From an uncultured Collinsella sp. (GTDB lineage: Bacteria > Actinomycetota > Coriobacteriia > Coriobacteriales > Coriobacteriaceae), in NCBI GenBank assembly GCA_902470895.1, contig CABRID010000021.1:1-23244 (forward strand): a stretch of DNA of 23,244 bases. The letters are read 5' to 3'. The stretch's first letter is position 1. The number at the start of each line of letters is the position of its first letter. Shown here one piece after another: positions 14,379 to 21,479 of the stretch. The notes beneath the pieces were generated by a model. That model did no database searches. It was not told the DNA's origin and worked only from the letters and a program-made list of their open reading frames with translations. A program made the translations under genes and the position numbers.

Positions 14379-15053
14379 CTAGCGACGCTCATCCGTCGGT
14401 GCGCCGTCGACGATCGCGATGCCCGCCGAGGCACCCAACGCGCTGGCGCCGGCCTCGATGAATGCGCAAGCCTCTTCGTAATTATGGATACCGCCCGCCG
14501 CCTTGATTGCCACGGCATCGCCGAGCACCTCGTGCATCAGCCGCACGTCCTCGAGCTTAGCACCGCCAAAGCTTCTGCCAGTCGATGTCTTAAGGAATCC
14601 CGGCTTGGCCTCCAGCGCGATCTCGCATACACGGCGCTTGGCGGCGTCGTCGCCGTCCAGTTTGCACATCTCGACGATCACCTTGTCAGTGATGCCATGC
14701 GCGCGACAAAAATCAGCAATGGTAGTCATCTCGCGCTCGATGGCATCAAAATCGCGGTTCTCGATCGACCCCTGATTCAAAACGTAGTCAATCTCGGTAA
14801 AGCCACACGCAGCGTATTCCTCAAACCTCGCAAGCTTCTCCTCAAGCGTCATAGTGCCCTGGGGAAAGTCGATAGCGCCGGCAAGGATGATGTCAGAGCC
14901 CTCGAGCATGGCGCGGCCCGTCTCGTACTCCTGCAGGTTCGCAAATACGCAGCGAAAGTTGTACTTTAACGCCTTCTCGACATACTGCTCAAACGTGTCC
15001 TCGGGGGCATCGATATAGTCGATGTATTTATTGATGGGTTTGGCAAGCGTCAT
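14379..15053 (-). CDS. deoC: Deoxyribose-phosphate aldolase (DeoC) family protein
   Basis: The protein is 224 residues, close to the DeoC family length. GFTEIDYVLNQGS supplies the acidic residue of the active site. KPGFLKTSTGRSFGGAKLEDV contains the Schiff-base Lys, and AIKAAGGI the second Lys. The family cleaves 2-deoxyribose 5-phosphate to glyceraldehyde 3-phosphate and acetaldehyde. Asn in DYVLNQG, where many DeoC have DMVxN, is in keeping. GGAGG lies six bases before the ATG. It heads the minus-strand series of sugar-phosphate genes. Because those neighbours include a PfkB kinase, it might act on another sugar phosphate; identity as a class I aldolase is firm. Confidence 0.85.
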   Translation of the reverse strand: MTLAKPINKYIDYIDAPEDTFEQYVEKALKYNFRCVFANLQEYETGRAMLEGSDIILAGAIDFPQGTMTLEEKLARFEEYAACGFTEIDYVLNQGSIENRDFDAIEREMTTIADFCRAHGITDKVIVEMCKLDGDDAAKRRVCEIALEAKPGFLKTSTGRSFGGAKLEDVRLMHEVLGDAVAIKAAGGIHNYEEACAFIEAGASALGASAGIAIVDGAPTDERR

Positions 15054-15172
15054 GCTGGGCCTCCTTGTTCAGGGCTGGCAACCGATTCGTGGCTTCACGC
15101 GAAAAACCACGTTCAATGTACGCCCGGCATGCAAGGACAGCGTCCGCATTCCGACAAGTGGTATGAAATTAG

Positions 15173-15193
15173 CCGTAAACGTATAATTTACGG
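15173..15193. promoter_or_regulatory. 21-bp palindrome upstream of deoC
   Basis: CCGTAAA (15173-15179) and TTTACGG (15187-15193) flank a seven-base centre, CGTATAA. It lies about 120 bases before the deoC start and overlaps a plus-strand TATAAT. Size and symmetry suit a repressor operator for the sugar-gene series. No regulator gene is adjacent. Confidence 0.4.
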
Positions 15194-15270
15194 ACAGCGA
15201 ATGGCACCGCACGCGGATGCCGACAGCAAGACATCCCCCCTCAATACACCCTCATGCCCATTTAAATAGC

Positions 15271-15304
15271 AAGGGGCCCGTATCTGTTGGGATACGGGCC
15301 CCTT
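15271..15304 (-). terminator. Second copy of the pgi terminator
   Basis: AAGGGGCCCGTATC pairs perfectly with GATACGGGCCCCTT (14 bp). It is closely similar to the pgi terminator at 18773-18804 and lies at nearly the same distance from a pgi-like stop codon (about 30 bases). Confidence 0.7.
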
Positions 15305-15333
15305 TCGGCCGTGACCTATCTCAGCAACAAAGA

Positions 15334-15366
15334 CTACTTGCAGTGAGCGCGGTAGAACTCGATCGC
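15334..15366 (-). pseudogene. Remnant of the 3' end of pgi
   Basis: On the minus strand the end reads A-I-E-F-Y-R-A-H-C-K-stop. The intact pgi ends L-I-E-F-Y-R-A-H-R-K-stop. The following ~28 bases of spacer and a near-identical terminator (15271-15304) repeat the arrangement found after pgi (18773-18839). Similarity stops abruptly upstream of the Ala codon. This is a displaced or duplicated gene end, not a functional gene. Confidence 0.7.
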
Positions 15367-15826
15367 ACCATCTTATCCGAGCCGGGGCACGTTCGCATAG
15401 CGTGGCGCGTGACGGTTGCAAAACCACCCCATTTGAAACAAACGCAAAAAAGTACTTGCAAAGACACGTTCCGACATATAAGTTGATAAAAGACCGCCGT
15501 TGCGGTTTTAAGTAGATCGAGCATATGAAGTTTCAGTTTTCAGCGTGTAAGAGAAGGAAGATCGGTAAAGTACGGCCCCAAACGCAATGACAACTTAATG
15601 AGGTAACTGCCACATGTGAGGCACCTAGGGCATTGCTGTCTCGATTTTGAGCACGATGCCTTCCGCCTTGCATGGGCCGTTCCATCCCGCCCCTGCAGCA
15701 ACTGTCTCACGGGCTCATTGAAACCGCATAGCACCCCAACGTCAGCACATCACCCACGGCAAGCACATCACTCACGACAACCAACACATCAACAAACAGC
15801 ACGAACATCAACCGATTGGAGAAGCT
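15367..15826 (+). other. Gene-free leader with promoter-like region and CA-rich 5' UTR
   Basis: No protein gene is credible here. An A-rich run precedes ACTTGC (15454-15459), 17 bases and TATAAG (15477-15482), a plausible strong promoter; TTGCAA with a 15-base spacer is the alternative. A small hairpin, ACCGC-CGTT-GCGGT (15493-15506), follows. From about 15730 to 15810 the sequence is nearly free of G and rich in CA repeats such as CAACACATCAACAAACAGCA, so the mRNA leader of the 15827 gene would be unstructured. About 260 bases in the middle show nothing I can name. Confidence 0.4.
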
Positions 15827-16717
15827 ATGACAAACCACCACGCTGAAGACGGCGATAAGAAAAGCATTCTGGATGCCCGCATTGAGCGAGCATATGCAAA
15901 CGAATATGACGCCGCCTTTGCCGCCGCGACCATCAAGAACTACGCGTCACTACCGCTCGCGACGATCTTGGCCGACCACCCTCAACTGCTGAAGCGCTGC
16001 ACAAAGATCATGGGCGACCCCGACATTCGCAAGCTGACAGACCCCTATGCCCCAAAACGCGACAACGATTCGTACGTTCTTACCGTAGGCTGCCTAGCCC
16101 ATATGCTTACGGCGCTCGACACGAAACTCAAGCTCGAATGGGAACCCGACGAGCGTCATGAACTCGAAAGCAAGCGGAACACCCTGCGCACCGCACTGTT
16201 CCTTCCGTTGGACGGCCTCAAGCGCTGCAACGTCGAGCTCAATACACAGGCGCGGCAAAAGCCCGGAACCACGGGGCAGAAAACTCCAAGACCCCATGCG
16301 GCCATCGTCGACCGCAACCGATATAACCGCATGACCGCGCATTTTTCTGCCGAGGGAGCAGCCATAAGGACGCTGATCGACCTGCTGTGCCTCCTGAGCA
16401 TCAACGAGCTATTTGAGGGCTATCTCGCCCTTGTTCCCGCGACGGCACCCAAGTCGGTAGCAAAGATCATCGAGACCTGCAGACGCCAGTTTGAGCGCCA
16501 TCGCAATGGCAGCGAGATGAACGCCAGCATCGCGCAATGCTACGCGGCTCATTACAAAAATGACGGATGTGCCCCTGTCGAGCATCAGCTGCGGCTCGCC
16601 TACACCACGCCCGTCGCAACGCTCCATCGCTTTGGAGCCCTTGGCGCTTGCGAGCCGCACGAACAGGCAGCCTGCCCCACAACCGAGCTCGATCTCAGGC
16701 TCGGACGAACCCTGTAG
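15827..16717 (+). CDS. Hypothetical protein, first gene of the ClpP-TraG operon
   Basis: The protein is 296 residues, starting MTNHHAEDGDKKSILDARIE. GGAG lies about six bases before the ATG. I recognise no family. It is soluble, rich in Arg, His and Ala, and probably mostly helical, with no signal peptide or membrane helix. Cysteines are spread through it (LKRCTK, VGCLAH, DLLCLL, ETCRRQ, IAQCYA, GACEPHEQAAC) and a C-terminal C-x-P-H-E-x-x-x-C cluster could bind metal. Two basic stretches (ARQKPGTTGQKTPRPHA, CRRQFERHRNG) could contact nucleic acid. It is 63 bases before the ClpP-like gene on the same strand and likely cotranscribed. Confidence 0.75.
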   Translation: MTNHHAEDGDKKSILDARIERAYANEYDAAFAAATIKNYASLPLATILADHPQLLKRCTKIMGDPDIRKLTDPYAPKRDNDSYVLTVGCLAHMLTALDTKLKLEWEPDERHELESKRNTLRTALFLPLDGLKRCNVELNTQARQKPGTTGQKTPRPHAAIVDRNRYNRMTAHFSAEGAAIRTLIDLLCLLSINELFEGYLALVPATAPKSVAKIIETCRRQFERHRNGSEMNASIAQCYAAHYKNDGCAPVEHQLRLAYTTPVATLHRFGALGACEPHEQAACPTTELDLRLGRTL

Positions 16718-16780
16718 CCCGCCAGCCCCTCCGCGGGCAACAATCCTATTCCACAACACAACCAACAGAAAGGAGTCCTC

Positions 16781-17398
16781 ATGGACACCAATCATTCCCC
16801 CATCATCAGCCCCCTCACCATGCGTGAATCCGCCCGAGGCATCACGCTCACCAGCATTTACGATGAGATGCTCGCCCGTCGCGAGCTCTCCGTCATGGGA
16901 AACATCGAAACCCCGATGGCCCACGACCTATGCCAGCAGATCCGCCTGCTCGATGCCACCGACCCCAGCCGCCCCATCACCATATTTGTCGCCAGCGCCG
17001 GCGGAAGCGTGCGATCGGGTCTTGCGATCTATGACGCCATGCGCCTCGCATCGTGCCCCATCCGCACCGTCTGCCTGGAATTCGCCGCGTCCATGGGCGC
17101 CGTGATCTTTATGGGCGGCGACGATCGCCGTATGGCGCCCCATGCAGAGCTCATGATTCACGACCCGCTGATCCCCCAGGGGGCAGGTGGCTCGGCACTT
17201 GCGCTGCAGGAAACCAGCCGGCGTCTCATGCAGACCCGCAAGACCCTCACGCAAATCCTCTCGGACCGCAGCGGCCTCACGCCCAAGCGCATCCAGTCCC
17301 TCACTGCAAAAGACACCTACCTTTCGGCCGAGCGCGCCGTCGAGCTCGGCTTTGCCCACGAAATCCTCTCGACCACCAAGGAGGTCGCCCATGTCTAA
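16781..17398 (+). CDS. ClpP-like serine peptidase
   Basis: The protein is 205 residues, the size of a ClpP subunit. The catalytic triad is visible: Ser in FAASMGAVIF, His in AELMIHDPLIP, and Asp in LTAKDTYLSAERAVELGF. The N-terminal block ARRELSVMGNIETPMAHDLC and IFVASAGGSVRSGLAIYDAM match the ClpP core strands. ClpP forms tetradecameric degradation chambers fed by AAA+ unfoldases. This is unlikely to be the housekeeping clpP, because it sits between an unknown gene and a VirD4/TraG ATPase inside an insertion-like block and no clpX is adjacent. AGGAG lies close before the ATG, and its stop overlaps the ATPase start by eight bases. Confidence 0.88.
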   Translation: MDTNHSPIISPLTMRESARGITLTSIYDEMLARRELSVMGNIETPMAHDLCQQIRLLDATDPSRPITIFVASAGGSVRSGLAIYDAMRLASCPIRTVCLEFAASMGAVIFMGGDDRRMAPHAELMIHDPLIPQGAGGSALALQETSRRLMQTRKTLTQILSDRSGLTPKRIQSLTAKDTYLSAERAVELGFAHEILSTTKEVAHV

Positions 17399-18695
17399 CC
17401 TCGCCAGCCGCCTCGCCGCATCTGAGTCCGCATCGTCCACCATCCTCGCCAAAGATCGAACGCTTTCCTGCGACACCCGCCAAACGGGACTCAACAACAA
17501 CGCACTTGTGATCGGCCCCTCGGGAGCCGGCAAGACCCGAAACGTCCTCAAGCCCAACCTGCTGCAAATGAACGCAAGCTACATCGTGCTCGACACCAAA
17601 GGCACGCTCTGTCGCGAAGTGGGACCCGTGCTGGCAGCCCACGGCTACCGCGTGCAATGTCTCAACTTCGCCGACCTCAACACCGTCCCGGCCCTTGCGC
17701 CCGGCATCGAGCGCTGCGGCTACAACCCCCTGAGGCACATTCGCCGCAAGGCGGACGGCAGGCCCAACCAGCAGGACATCCTCTCGGTGGCAAAGGCCAT
17801 CTGCCCCATCGAGGACAACAACCAGCCTTTTTGGGATCATGCGGCGGCAAACCTGCTGTCGTGTCTTATCGCCTACGTCACCGAACAGCTACCCGCCGAC
17901 GAGCAGACGATCAGCTCGGTCATCAAGCTGATCGAGCACCTGCAGGACGGTGCCACGGGTCGATTGTTTGACGACCTGATCACGATCGACCCCCAAAGCT
18001 ATGCCCTCTCGCTATGGCGGCGCTACGCCATTACGCAAAATGCCGAGCGCATGCACGCGAGCATCGTCGGCATCCTTGCCGAAAAGGTCATGTGTCTGGG
18101 ATTCGACGGTGCGGCACAGCTCTATCGTGAGTGCCATCAGGTGGACTTCGCTTCCATGGGACACACCCCCTGCGCCCTGTTTGTAACCGTGAGCGATATT
18201 GACCGCAATCTCGATCCGCTGACCGGCCTCTTTATTTCGCAGGCGTTTATGGGCCTCATTCGTGAGGCCGATAGGCAGCCCGACGGCAGCCTGCCCGTGC
18301 CCGTGCGCTTTATGCTCGATGACTTCGCAAATCTGCAGATCCCCCAGATCGACAACGTGCTCTCGATTATCCGAAGCCGCAACATCTGGGCAACGCTGCT
18401 GCTGCAGTCGACCAACCAGCTCGATGCGCTCTATGGCGAGGCACGCGCACGCTCCATCATGGGCAACTGCGACACGCATCTGGTGCTGGCGTTCCAGGAT
18501 CCCGAGAGTGCCCGGGTGTTTTCCGACCGCGCCGACGCGCTGCCCAGCACGCTCATGGCGACGCCGATCGATCGCTCGTGGCTCTTTGTGCGCGGTCGCA
18601 CTCCCGAACAGGTCGAGCGCTTTAGGCTCGAAGACCATCCGCTCTACGGGGAGCTGCCCGAGGCGCAGCGAGACCATGCGGAGGCCGAGATCTAG
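17391..18695 (+). CDS. VirD4/TraG-type ATPase without N-terminal membrane domain
   Basis: The protein is 434 residues. The ATG at 17391 follows AAGGAGG by six bases and overlaps the ClpP-like stop by eight. Walker A is IGPSGAGKTR (41-50), YIVLDTKG follows, and Walker B is FMLDDFANLQIP. LLQSTNQLDALYGEARARSI and GNCDTHLVLA are typical of type IV coupling proteins of the TraG/VirD4 group. These ATPases normally carry two N-terminal membrane helices and dock relaxase-DNA complexes to a secretion channel. Here the protein starts about 40 residues before Walker A with no hydrophobic segment, so it should be cytosolic. No relaxase or channel genes are nearby. It may be an ICE remnant or repurposed to partner the ClpP-like peptidase. 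Confidence 0.88.
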   Translation: MSNLASRLAASESASSTILAKDRTLSCDTRQTGLNNNALVIGPSGAGKTRNVLKPNLLQMNASYIVLDTKGTLCREVGPVLAAHGYRVQCLNFADLNTVPALAPGIERCGYNPLRHIRRKADGRPNQQDILSVAKAICPIEDNNQPFWDHAAANLLSCLIAYVTEQLPADEQTISSVIKLIEHLQDGATGRLFDDLITIDPQSYALSLWRRYAITQNAERMHASIVGILAEKVMCLGFDGAAQLYRECHQVDFASMGHTPCALFVTVSDIDRNLDPLTGLFISQAFMGLIREADRQPDGSLPVPVRFMLDDFANLQIPQIDNVLSIIRSRNIWATLLLQSTNQLDALYGEARARSIMGNCDTHLVLAFQDPESARVFSDRADALPSTLMATPIDRSWLFVRGRTPEQVERFRLEDHPLYGELPEAQRDHAEAEI

Positions 18696-18764
18696 GCGCA
18701 GGGTTCTCGCGGCGCGCGGTGCCCCAGCGATGTTCCACAAAGGCCGTGCGCCCCGGGACTACGG

Positions 18765-18804
18765 CAAAGCAAAGGGGCCCGCATCCGATAGGATACGGGC
18801 CCCT
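18765..18804 (-). terminator. Intrinsic terminator of pgi
   Basis: On the minus strand AGGGGCCCGTATCC-TATC-GGATGCGGGCCCCT forms a 14-bp stem with one T-G wobble, followed by TTTGCTTTG. It lies about 33 bases past the pgi stop. Confidence 0.8.
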
Positions 18805-18836
18805 GACTATAAGGCGCGATGCGTTAACAGCAGCGA

Positions 18837-20531
18837 CTACTTGCGATGCGCGCGATAGAACTCGATGAGCGCCTGGGTCGAAGCGTCCTGCTCGGCCTTG
18901 GCGGCGTCATCGTGGAAGGCCGGGGTAATCTGCTTGGCAAGCTGCTTGCCCAGCTCGACGCCCCACTGGTCGTAGGAGTCGATGCCCCAGACCGTGCCCT
19001 CGACAAACGTGATGTGCTCGTACAGGGCGATGAGCTCGCCGAGTGCGAACGGGGTCAGCGTGTCGCCGAAGATCGAGGTCGTCGGGCGATTGCCCTCAAA
19101 GCAACGGGCCGGGACGATCTGCTCGGGCGTGCCCTCGGCACGAACCTCATCGGCCGTCTTACCAAAGGCGAGCGCCTTGGTCTGGGCCAGGAAGTTGCCC
19201 AGGAACAGCTCGTGGACATCCTGGCCGCCGTCGGTCGCAGGGTTGGCGGTATTGGCGAAGGCGATGAAGTCGGCCGGAACCACCACAGTGCCCTGGTGCA
19301 GCAGCTGATAGAAGGCATGCTGGCCGTTGGTGCCGGGCTCGCCCCAGAAGATCTCACCGGTGTCGGAGGTCACGGCGCTGCCGTCCCAGCGGACATGCTT
19401 GCCGTTGGACTCCATGGTGAGCTGCTGCAGGTAGGCCGGGAAGCGGTGCAGGTACTGGCAGTACGGCAGCACGGCGTGGCTCTTGGAACCGAAGAAGTTG
19501 ACGTACCAGACATTGAGCAGGCCCATCAGCGCGACGGCGTTGTTCTCGAGCGGGGTGTTGCAGAAGTACTCGTCGATGGCGTGGAAGCCCTCGAGGAACT
19601 GCTGGAAGCGCTCGGGGCCGAGCACGACGATCAGCGACAGGCCCACGGCGGAGTCAACGGAATAGCGGCCACCGACCCAGTTCCAGAAACCGAAGGCGTT
19701 GGCGGGGTCGATACCGAAGGCCTCGACCTTCTCGAGTGCGGTGGAAACGGCGACGAAGTGCTTTGCCACGGCCTCGGCGTTCTGCTCATCGGAGCCGTCG
19801 ATGGCGCCCTGAGCCTTGAGCTGCTCGAGCATCCAGGTCTTGACCTCGCGGGCGTTGGTGAGGGTCTCGAGCGTGGTGAAGGTCTTGGAGACGATGATTA
19901 CGAGCGTGGTCTCGGGATCCAGGCCCTTGAGCTTCTCGGCCTGGTCGTTGGGGTCGATGTTGGAGATGTAGCGGCAGTCGATACCGGCGTCGGCATAGGG
20001 ACGCAGAGCCTCGTAGGCCATGACCGGGCCCAGGTCGGAGCCGCCGATGCCGATGGACACCAGATGCTCGATCTTCTTGCCGGTAACGCCCTTCCACTCA
20101 CCGGAGCGCACGCGCTCGGCGAAGGCATACATGCGGTCGAGGACCTCGTGCACGTCGGCGACGACGTCCTGGCCGTCGACGATGAGCTGGCCCTTCTCGC
20201 TTGCCGGGCGGCGCAGCGCGGTGTGCAGGACAGCGCGGTCCTCGGTAGTGTTGATGTGCTCGCCAGAGAACATGGCGTCGCGGCGCTCCTCGAGCTTCAC
20301 CTCGCGGGCAAGATCGCACAGCAGCTTGACGGTCTCATCGGTCACCAGGTTCTTCGACAGATCGAAGTGCAGGTCACCGGCGTCAAAGCTCAGCTTGTTC
20401 ACGCGGTCGGCGTCAGCAGCGAACCAGGCCTTGAGGTCGATACCTTCGGCCTCGAGCTTCTCCTGATGAGCCTCGAGCGCCTTCCAAGCGGCAGTCGACG
20501 TAGCATCGATAGGTGCGGCAACAGTTGCCAT
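18837..20531 (-). CDS. pgi: Glucose-6-phosphate isomerase
   Basis: The protein is 564 residues from the ATG at 20531, five bases after GGAGG; a longer in-frame start at 20558 is unneeded. SIGIGGSDLGPVM binds the sugar phosphate. NWVGGRYSVDSAVGL carries the PGI signature with its active-site Arg. FWGEPGTNGQHAFYQLLHQG contains the catalytic Glu and His region, and a Lys in the C-terminal LGKQLAKQI completes the site. The enzyme interconverts glucose 6-phosphate and fructose 6-phosphate in glycolysis. Length fits the long bacterial form. Its 3' end and terminator are duplicated at 15271-15366, which marks an insertion downstream. It appears monocistronic. Confidence 0.95.
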   Translation of the reverse strand: MATVAAPIDATSTAAWKALEAHQEKLEAEGIDLKAWFAADADRVNKLSFDAGDLHFDLSKNLVTDETVKLLCDLAREVKLEERRDAMFSGEHINTTEDRAVLHTALRRPASEKGQLIVDGQDVVADVHEVLDRMYAFAERVRSGEWKGVTGKKIEHLVSIGIGGSDLGPVMAYEALRPYADAGIDCRYISNIDPNDQAEKLKGLDPETTLVIIVSKTFTTLETLTNAREVKTWMLEQLKAQGAIDGSDEQNAEAVAKHFVAVSTALEKVEAFGIDPANAFGFWNWVGGRYSVDSAVGLSLIVVLGPERFQQFLEGFHAIDEYFCNTPLENNAVALMGLLNVWYVNFFGSKSHAVLPYCQYLHRFPAYLQQLTMESNGKHVRWDGSAVTSDTGEIFWGEPGTNGQHAFYQLLHQGTVVVPADFIAFANTANPATDGGQDVHELFLGNFLAQTKALAFGKTADEVRAEGTPEQIVPARCFEGNRPTTSIFGDTLTPFALGELIALYEHITFVEGTVWGIDSYDQWGVELGKQLAKQITPAFHDDAAKAEQDASTQALIEFYRAHRK

Positions 20532-20656
20532 AGAGTCCTCCTCAGCATACGGGCGCACGCCTCCATGCGCCCGGACATTCAGATGCCACTATTCTAGCGC
20601 AGGTCAAGACTACAATCAGCGAGCGTTGCCAATCGGCCCCCAAACGGCAACCGATT

Positions 20657-20720
20657 AAAAAGGGACAGGCTTATTTTGGCAGGTCAAACGCTTTACCAAC
20701 CAAAAATAACCCGTCCTTTT
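20657..20720 (-). terminator. Long imperfect hairpin ending in T-run
   Basis: On the minus strand AAAAGGACGGGTTATTTTTG continuing GTTGGTAAA folds back on TTTGACCTGCC-AAAATAAGCCTGTCCC, with a few bulges and a three-base loop. The stem is followed by TTTTTAAT. It lies just past the stop of the 20731-21255 gene. The word AAAAAGGGACAG at its plus-strand left edge (20657-20668) recurs at 21391-21402. Confidence 0.65.
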
Positions 20721-20730
20721 ATGGCAAATA

Positions 20731-21255
20731 TTAGGCCGCGGCGCAGATGCTACCGAGCAACTCACGCAGAGGAGACCCGATGCCCTCCAGCAGTTCGGGC
20801 GCGATAATGGCAAAAACGGGAACCTCACCGGTGCCCACGACAGCAGGCACCTTGCCCTCCGAGACAATGCATCCATAAGGGACAAAACCGTCTTCGCCGG
20901 CATCGAGCGCCGCCATGCGACGGGCGAGTTCGCGTGCAAAGCCAGCAGTATCGGCATCGCCGATCGCCAAGACAAAGTCCACGCCTTCGTCGGTCGCCAG
21001 GGCCACGGCTTCGTCGATTAGCTCGTCTCCCCCGTCGCCCTCAACCGAGCCGCAGCGAAACAGCACGCGCTCGAGCAGAGCTCGATCAAGCGAGCCGAGT
21101 GCCGCCGAGACAAGCTCATCACGCGTATGCTTGTCACCGCCCAACACGACCAGCGCCTTGGTGCCACCGTAGTGAGCGACCAATCGTCCGCACCAGCGAG
21201 CCACGTCTCCATCCGCAACCAAGCGCGTCGGCATACCAAACCCATAGTTGACCAT
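20731..21255 (-). CDS. Short protein resembling the N-terminal half of an iron alcohol dehydrogenase
   Basis: The protein is 174 residues, starting MVNYGFGMPTRLVADGDVAR. It follows the pattern of group III Fe-dependent alcohol dehydrogenases: a MPTRLV opening, YGGTKALVVLGGD, then GVDFVLAIGDADTAGFARELA. In real enzymes the last block is GVDFxLAVGGGSxIDTAK and holds the NAD-binding GGGS. Here that motif is GDAD, and the C-terminal metal-binding His domain is absent. It is therefore probably not an active dehydrogenase; a binding or regulatory protein, or a decaying gene, are alternatives. The ATG at 21255 is chosen by homology pattern and a G-rich stretch upstream; an in-frame ATG at 21306 has no site. 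A terminator follows. Confidence 0.6.
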   Translation of the reverse strand: MVNYGFGMPTRLVADGDVARWCGRLVAHYGGTKALVVLGGDKHTRDELVSAALGSLDRALLERVLFRCGSVEGDGGDELIDEAVALATDEGVDFVLAIGDADTAGFARELARRMAALDAGEDGFVPYGCIVSEGKVPAVVGTGEVPVFAIIAPELLEGIGSPLRELLGSICAAA

Positions 21256-21405
21256 TATCCCCACAACCCTTCCGTGCTTTATGGTGGTATCGATCGTTAG
21301 GCTCATGCTACGAAGCGAGCTTTTCCGAGCTGTTTCGCGCTCTTTAGGGCTGCGTTAAAACCCCGATGAAGCCGCACGACCATACTTGCCAAAAAGGGAC
21401 AGATT

Positions 21406-21465
21406 TTGACGGTGTCCGTGCAAGCGGGTATTATCGAACAGGTATTCGATAAGAACATGTGTTTG
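21406..21465 (+). promoter_or_regulatory. Promoter with tandem LexA (SOS) boxes
   Basis: TTGACG (21406-21411), a 17-base spacer and TATTAT (21429-21434) form a near-consensus promoter. Directly after it CGAACAGGTATTCG (21435-21448) matches the Gram-positive LexA/DinR box CGAAC-N4-GTTCG at all but one position. A second, weaker box, AGAACATGTGTTTG (21452-21465), follows three bases later. Both sit over the transcription start, ideal for repression. Confidence 0.85.
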
Positions 21466-21479
21466 ATGGAAGGGCACGG

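Larger units (their letters stand above)
15367..18772. mobile_element. Putative inserted segment between two pgi 3' ends
   Basis: The segment is bounded by direct repeats of about 100 bp (15271-15366 and 18773-18869), each comprising the last codons of pgi, the spacer and the terminator. Integrative elements that enter the 3' end of a housekeeping gene leave exactly such a duplication. Cargo includes a VirD4/TraG-like ATPase. No integrase, relaxase or other transfer gene is present, so if mobile it is a remnant, a mini-element or mobilised from elsewhere. The repeats are not identical, which argues for an old event. Confidence 0.45.

Noticed and set aside
15367..15826. An rRNA or tRNA gene after the promoter-like region
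   Set aside because: No cloverleaf, no CCA end and no 16S/23S start sequence is visible in this stretch.
18846..20597. 583-codon open frame on the plus strand
   Set aside because: Antisense shadow of pgi; no ribosome site and no family motif.
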